DNA of 43,339 bases from UBA1573 sp016794285. Lineage in GTDB: Bacteria; Pseudomonadota; Alphaproteobacteria; Micavibrionales; Micavibrionaceae. Shown here piece by piece: positions 41,063 through 43,339 of the stretch. A model generated the notes under the pieces. That model was not told the origin of the DNA. It saw only the letters and a list, made by a program, of their open reading frames with translations, and did not search any database. The translations under genes were made by a program, and so were the position numbers. The stretch covers positions 1-43,339 of the forward strand of contig JAEUKO010000005.1 of the NCBI GenBank assembly GCA_016794285.1. The letters are read 5' to 3'. Every line of letters starts with the position of its first letter. The first letter of the stretch is position 1.

Positions 41063-41091
41063 TTGTCTGTTCACCTAAGCTGCTTTATACT
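41063..41091 (+). promoter_or_regulatory. Promoter of the tandem-paralogue operon, probably leaderless
   Basis: TTGTCT (41063-41068), a 17-base spacer and TATACT (41086-41091). The ATG of the first gene is at 41098, where transcription should start, and no ribosome binding site is visible. A leaderless mRNA is therefore likely. Confidence 0.65.
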
Positions 41092-41097
41092 CGCCTC

Positions 41098-41661
41098 ATG
41101 AAACTGAACGATCTTCCTGACGATATCCGTCTTCTTGTTGTGCGGCTCCCTTACCGGGTGGGCTTTTACGTTTCCGCCAGTGATAAAACCGGTGGCGATG
41201 AGTCTGATGCTGCGGAAATGGCAGCGTTAGAGGGAATTGTCACCTTTTATGTCGAGGACTTCTGTAAATCGGAATTTGCACAGGCTGTGATGCTTGAAAC
41301 GATTCAAAGAAAAGCGGAATGGGACGGGTGGCAGGAGAAAATAGAGATTGTCCCCGAAGAAATTCGCAAAGTGCTTGATTTTCTCGTGGACAAGCTCGAT
41401 GGAAAAGAACTGACAGCTTTCAAAAATAACTTACTGGAAATTGCTATTGCTGTTGCGCAGGCCTACCGTGAATTTGATGTTTCCCAACCTTTGACGGAGC
41501 GGGTTCAGGTCTATCTTTCCATCCTGATGGCTCGGATCAAGGCTTTGGTTAAGGGGCAGGAAATTCAGTCTCATGATACGCTGCTCAATATTTCCCGTGA
41601 TGAAAAAATGGCGATTAATTTGCTGGCCGATGCGCTCGGCATTGAATACAGAATAGGCTAG
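41098..41661 (+). CDS. Unknown helical protein, tandem family member A
   Basis: A 187-residue protein, probably all-helical and cytoplasmic. Key segments shared with the next two genes: LPYRVGFYVSASD near residue 17-29, AVAQAYREFD near 124-133, and ISRDEKMAINLLADAL near 166-181. The R-V-G-x-x-(M/V)-S-x-x-D start and acidic linker suggest a TerB-like helical fold, but no family call is safe. The start is the ATG at 41098 where conservation begins, not the open extension to 41029. First of three tandem genes. Confidence 0.72.
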   Translation: MKLNDLPDDIRLLVVRLPYRVGFYVSASDKTGGDESDAAEMAALEGIVTFYVEDFCKSEFAQAVMLETIQRKAEWDGWQEKIEIVPEEIRKVLDFLVDKLDGKELTAFKNNLLEIAIAVAQAYREFDVSQPLTERVQVYLSILMARIKALVKGQEIQSHDTLLNISRDEKMAINLLADALGIEYRIG

Positions 41662-41669
41662 GGGTCATT

Positions 41670-42215
41670 ATGCCAGAACTTTCTCGTTTTCTTCCAGAAG
41701 ATCAAGACCTGTTGGTTGGGCTTTTTTATCGGGTGGGTCTGTGGATGAGCCATATTGACGATACCGATGAAGATGAAACATCGGAAACCGCAGAACACGA
41801 ACAATTACTACGAGTCCTCGCAAAAATTTCCAAAACAGAATCGGCCGCAGTGCTTGTTCGCGAAGTGGCTGATGAAGCGGTGCGCCAAAAGCAGTCATGG
41901 GCCCGCTGGGGGCGGAGGTCGGATTCGTTGTTGGAGGATGTTGGGCGTGGGCTCAAATTGCTCAAAGGACAAGGGGTTGAGGCCGAAATAGTTTCCTTTC
42001 GCAAGGCTCTTATGTTTATCGGCACATCTGTTGCGCGGGCCTATCGTGAAGATCAGGATATGGAGCGCACAGGGCAGGGCGGCTTGAGTTGGTTGTCTGA
42101 AAAAGCAAGTGAAATGCTGACCGCTGTGGCTGACCGTGAAGCCTATCGGGACCTGAGCATTTCTCCGGCGGAGGATACCGCTTTGAGCGAACTTTTGGAG
42201 GCTCTCAAACAATGA
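41670..42215 (+). CDS. Unknown helical protein, tandem family member B
   Basis: A 181-residue paralogue of the preceding gene. LFYRVGLWMSHIDD (about 17-30), TSVARAYREDQ (about 119-129) and ISPAEDTALSELLEAL (about 164-179) align with A. Between them is a Trp/Arg-rich segment (QSWARWGRRSDSLLEDVGRG). Very acidic near residues 28-44. ATG 41670 with AGGGG upstream, eight bases after gene A. Confidence 0.72.
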   Translation: MPELSRFLPEDQDLLVGLFYRVGLWMSHIDDTDEDETSETAEHEQLLRVLAKISKTESAAVLVREVADEAVRQKQSWARWGRRSDSLLEDVGRGLKLLKGQGVEAEIVSFRKALMFIGTSVARAYREDQDMERTGQGGLSWLSEKASEMLTAVADREAYRDLSISPAEDTALSELLEALKQ

Positions 42216-42249
42216 TGGGCTTCTCTTTTGCTGAGGGAAGCTGCAGCTC

Positions 42250-42771
42250 ATGTTAACGACCCCTGACCTGCGATTGAAGAAAATAGAATTGTCTCGCTTG
42301 GTTTTGCGGGTTGGGTACTGGATGTCGGCATCGGACCCGAGATGGGGGCGACAAACGGCGTATCAGGAAAAAGCGGCTGTTCGCAAAGCTATTTTTTCTA
42401 CCAGAGCCCAAATGAAGCCCGGACCTCTTGCTGAGATTCTAGATTTGTTGATTGCCAAACAGGATGAATGGGTGAAGGAAGAGGCAGGGCTAGAAAGAAT
42501 CCCGGCTGAGCTGAAGGCTTTAGAGCCCTACATGACGCAGGCCTATCGTGAAATTGTCTACGATGTAGCTTTGGCCGCAGCGGTTTGCCATCGGGAGAGA
42601 TCGAATCGAGGGGTTTGGGTTGAGCGGATTTTGCGGCCTTTGCGCCAAATCTATCACCAAAAGAAAAGCAGGCTTTCGGAAAACGATTATATGAGTGTCT
42701 CTTCTCTTGAAAAATCCGCCCTGAACGAATTGGCAAATGCTCTGTCCTTGCCGCATAGGATCTTAGTTTAA
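42250..42771 (+). CDS. Unknown helical protein, tandem family member C
   Basis: A 173-residue paralogue. LVLRVGYWMSASDPRWG (about 17-33), MTQAYREIVYD (about 95-105) and VSSLEKSALNELANAL (about 151-166) align with A and B. More basic than B. ATG 42250 with GAGGGAAG upstream, 34 bases after gene B. Last of the tandem set; sucA follows with its own promoter. Confidence 0.72.
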   Translation: MLTTPDLRLKKIELSRLVLRVGYWMSASDPRWGRQTAYQEKAAVRKAIFSTRAQMKPGPLAEILDLLIAKQDEWVKEEAGLERIPAELKALEPYMTQAYREIVYDVALAAAVCHRERSNRGVWVERILRPLRQIYHQKKSRLSENDYMSVSSLEKSALNELANALSLPHRILV

Positions 42772-42783
42772 GCCTCAAAATGA

Positions 42784-42812
42784 TGGACCTGATTCATGGG
42801 TTTGGATATAAT
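42784..42812 (+). promoter_or_regulatory. Candidate sucA promoter
   Basis: TGGACC (42784-42789), a 17-base spacer and a perfect TATAAT (42807-42812), giving a leader of about 95 bases before sucA. Confidence 0.55.
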
Positions 42813-42913
42813 CAGCGGTAATTTTTGATCTTGGACCCTGCCCCTCAAAGTTTTTCTTGGGCCGGAACTGTGTTTTGTGCCCCTTATTCAACTCCTAGGT
42901 GAGAGGATTTTTT

Positions 42914-43339
42914 ATGTCTGTTTCCGCTTCTGCTGCGCTGCCTATTTTGTCAGGGGTCAACGCTGAATATATTGCCAATCTCTACAAAGAATACTTGAAG
43001 ACACCTTCGTCTGTGGATGTGAGTTGGCGCGATTTTTTTGCGGATTTGCGCGATGATGAAGCGGCCTTGCTGAGGGAACTTTCGGGGGCCAGTTGGACAC
43101 CCAAAGACTATAAAAAACCGTCTGCTCCCTTTGGTGTGGTCGCCGCAGAAGATGTCGTTAAATCCTCTAAGCCTGCGAACCAAGATGTTGCAAAGCCTGT
43201 TGGTGGGGCAGCCGTGGTTGCGCCAGTGGCTCCGGCCCCTTCTCCATCTGCGCTCAAAGATTCTATGCAGGCTTTGCTTTTGGTCAAAGCGTATCGAAGC
43301 TTTGGACATTTTGCGGCCGATCTCGATCCTCTGGAGCTG
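42914..43339 (+). CDS. sucA: 2-oxoglutarate dehydrogenase E1 component (partial, 5' end)
   Basis: The first 142 codons of the thiamine-diphosphate-dependent E1 subunit, which decarboxylates 2-oxoglutarate in the TCA cycle and passes succinyl to E2. The N-terminus LSGVNAEYIANLYKEYLKTPSSVDVSWRDFF-type segment (about 13-41) is the conserved E2-binding helix. A variable Ala/Pro linker (about 85-112) leads to LLLVKAYRSFGHFAADLDPL, the start of the catalytic region. ATG 42914 with AGAGGA upstream. The rest lies outside the window; sucB and lpd would be expected downstream. Confidence 0.93.
   Translation, partial: MSVSASAALPILSGVNAEYIANLYKEYLKTPSSVDVSWRDFFADLRDDEAALLRELSGASWTPKDYKKPSAPFGVVAAEDVVKSSKPANQDVAKPVGGAAVVAPVAPAPSPSALKDSMQALLLVKAYRSFGHFAADLDPLEL

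Overview
The window is bacterial chromosome, gene-dense and about 50% GC by eye. It most probably comes from an alphaproteobacterium: the family-level look of PheT, LeuA, DnaX, the porin, the double cold-shock protein and SucA, and an encoded tRNA CCA end, all fit. The lineage below class level cannot be fixed by reading; a Rhodospirillales- or Micavibrio-like organism is only a guess. No insertion sequence, prophage, CRISPR array or rRNA was seen. A 10-base run of N near the start is an assembly gap.

Layout. 1-4.1 kb: a ResB cytochrome c maturation gene cut by the window edge, an orphan two-partner-secretion (TpsB) outer-membrane transporter and a general porin. 4.2-10 kb: a small unknown gene, a repeat-rich spacer, a double cold-shock protein, an acyl-CoA synthetase (FadD) and pheT without pheS. 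10-14.9 kb: leuA, preceded by a previously unlisted 18-codon leucine-rich leader peptide and an attenuator-like structure, then an adaptor-permease-ATPase exporter operon of the MacAB type. 15-20.7 kb: secE-nusG, rplK-rplA and rplJ-rplL, each with readable promoters or terminators. The usual single cluster is split by a palindrome-rich spacer and a 563-codon unknown gene on the other strand, and rpoB does not follow rplL.

20.9-33.8 kb: an unknown gene, a CaiB-type CoA-transferase overlapping a prepilin peptidase, and then, divergently, a long operon for a type IVb-pilus or type II-secretion-like machine. Its order is CheY-like receiver, lipoprotein secretin, a protein with three Hydin/ASPM-like Ig repeats and a PilP/GspC-like end, GspE-type ATPase, GspF-type platform, two bitopic inner-membrane proteins, and two pilin-like proteins that lack the conserved Glu5. 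This is the best candidate here for an undescribed system. It ends in a run of hairpins that may be an independent RNA.

33.8-43.3 kb: a GNAT acetyltransferase coupled to an MFS transporter; dnaX-ybaB-xthA, where recR would be expected; a GtrA-like membrane protein; tRNA-Thr(CGT); and an unknown membrane protein. Then come three tandem paralogues of an unknown helical family, apparently read from a leaderless promoter, and the first 142 codons of sucA (2-oxoglutarate dehydrogenase E1).

All function calls rest on reading motifs and family resemblance in the sequence; no database search was possible. Start codons were moved from the longest possible reading frame where a ribosome binding site or the family's N-terminus argued for it, and this is stated per gene.
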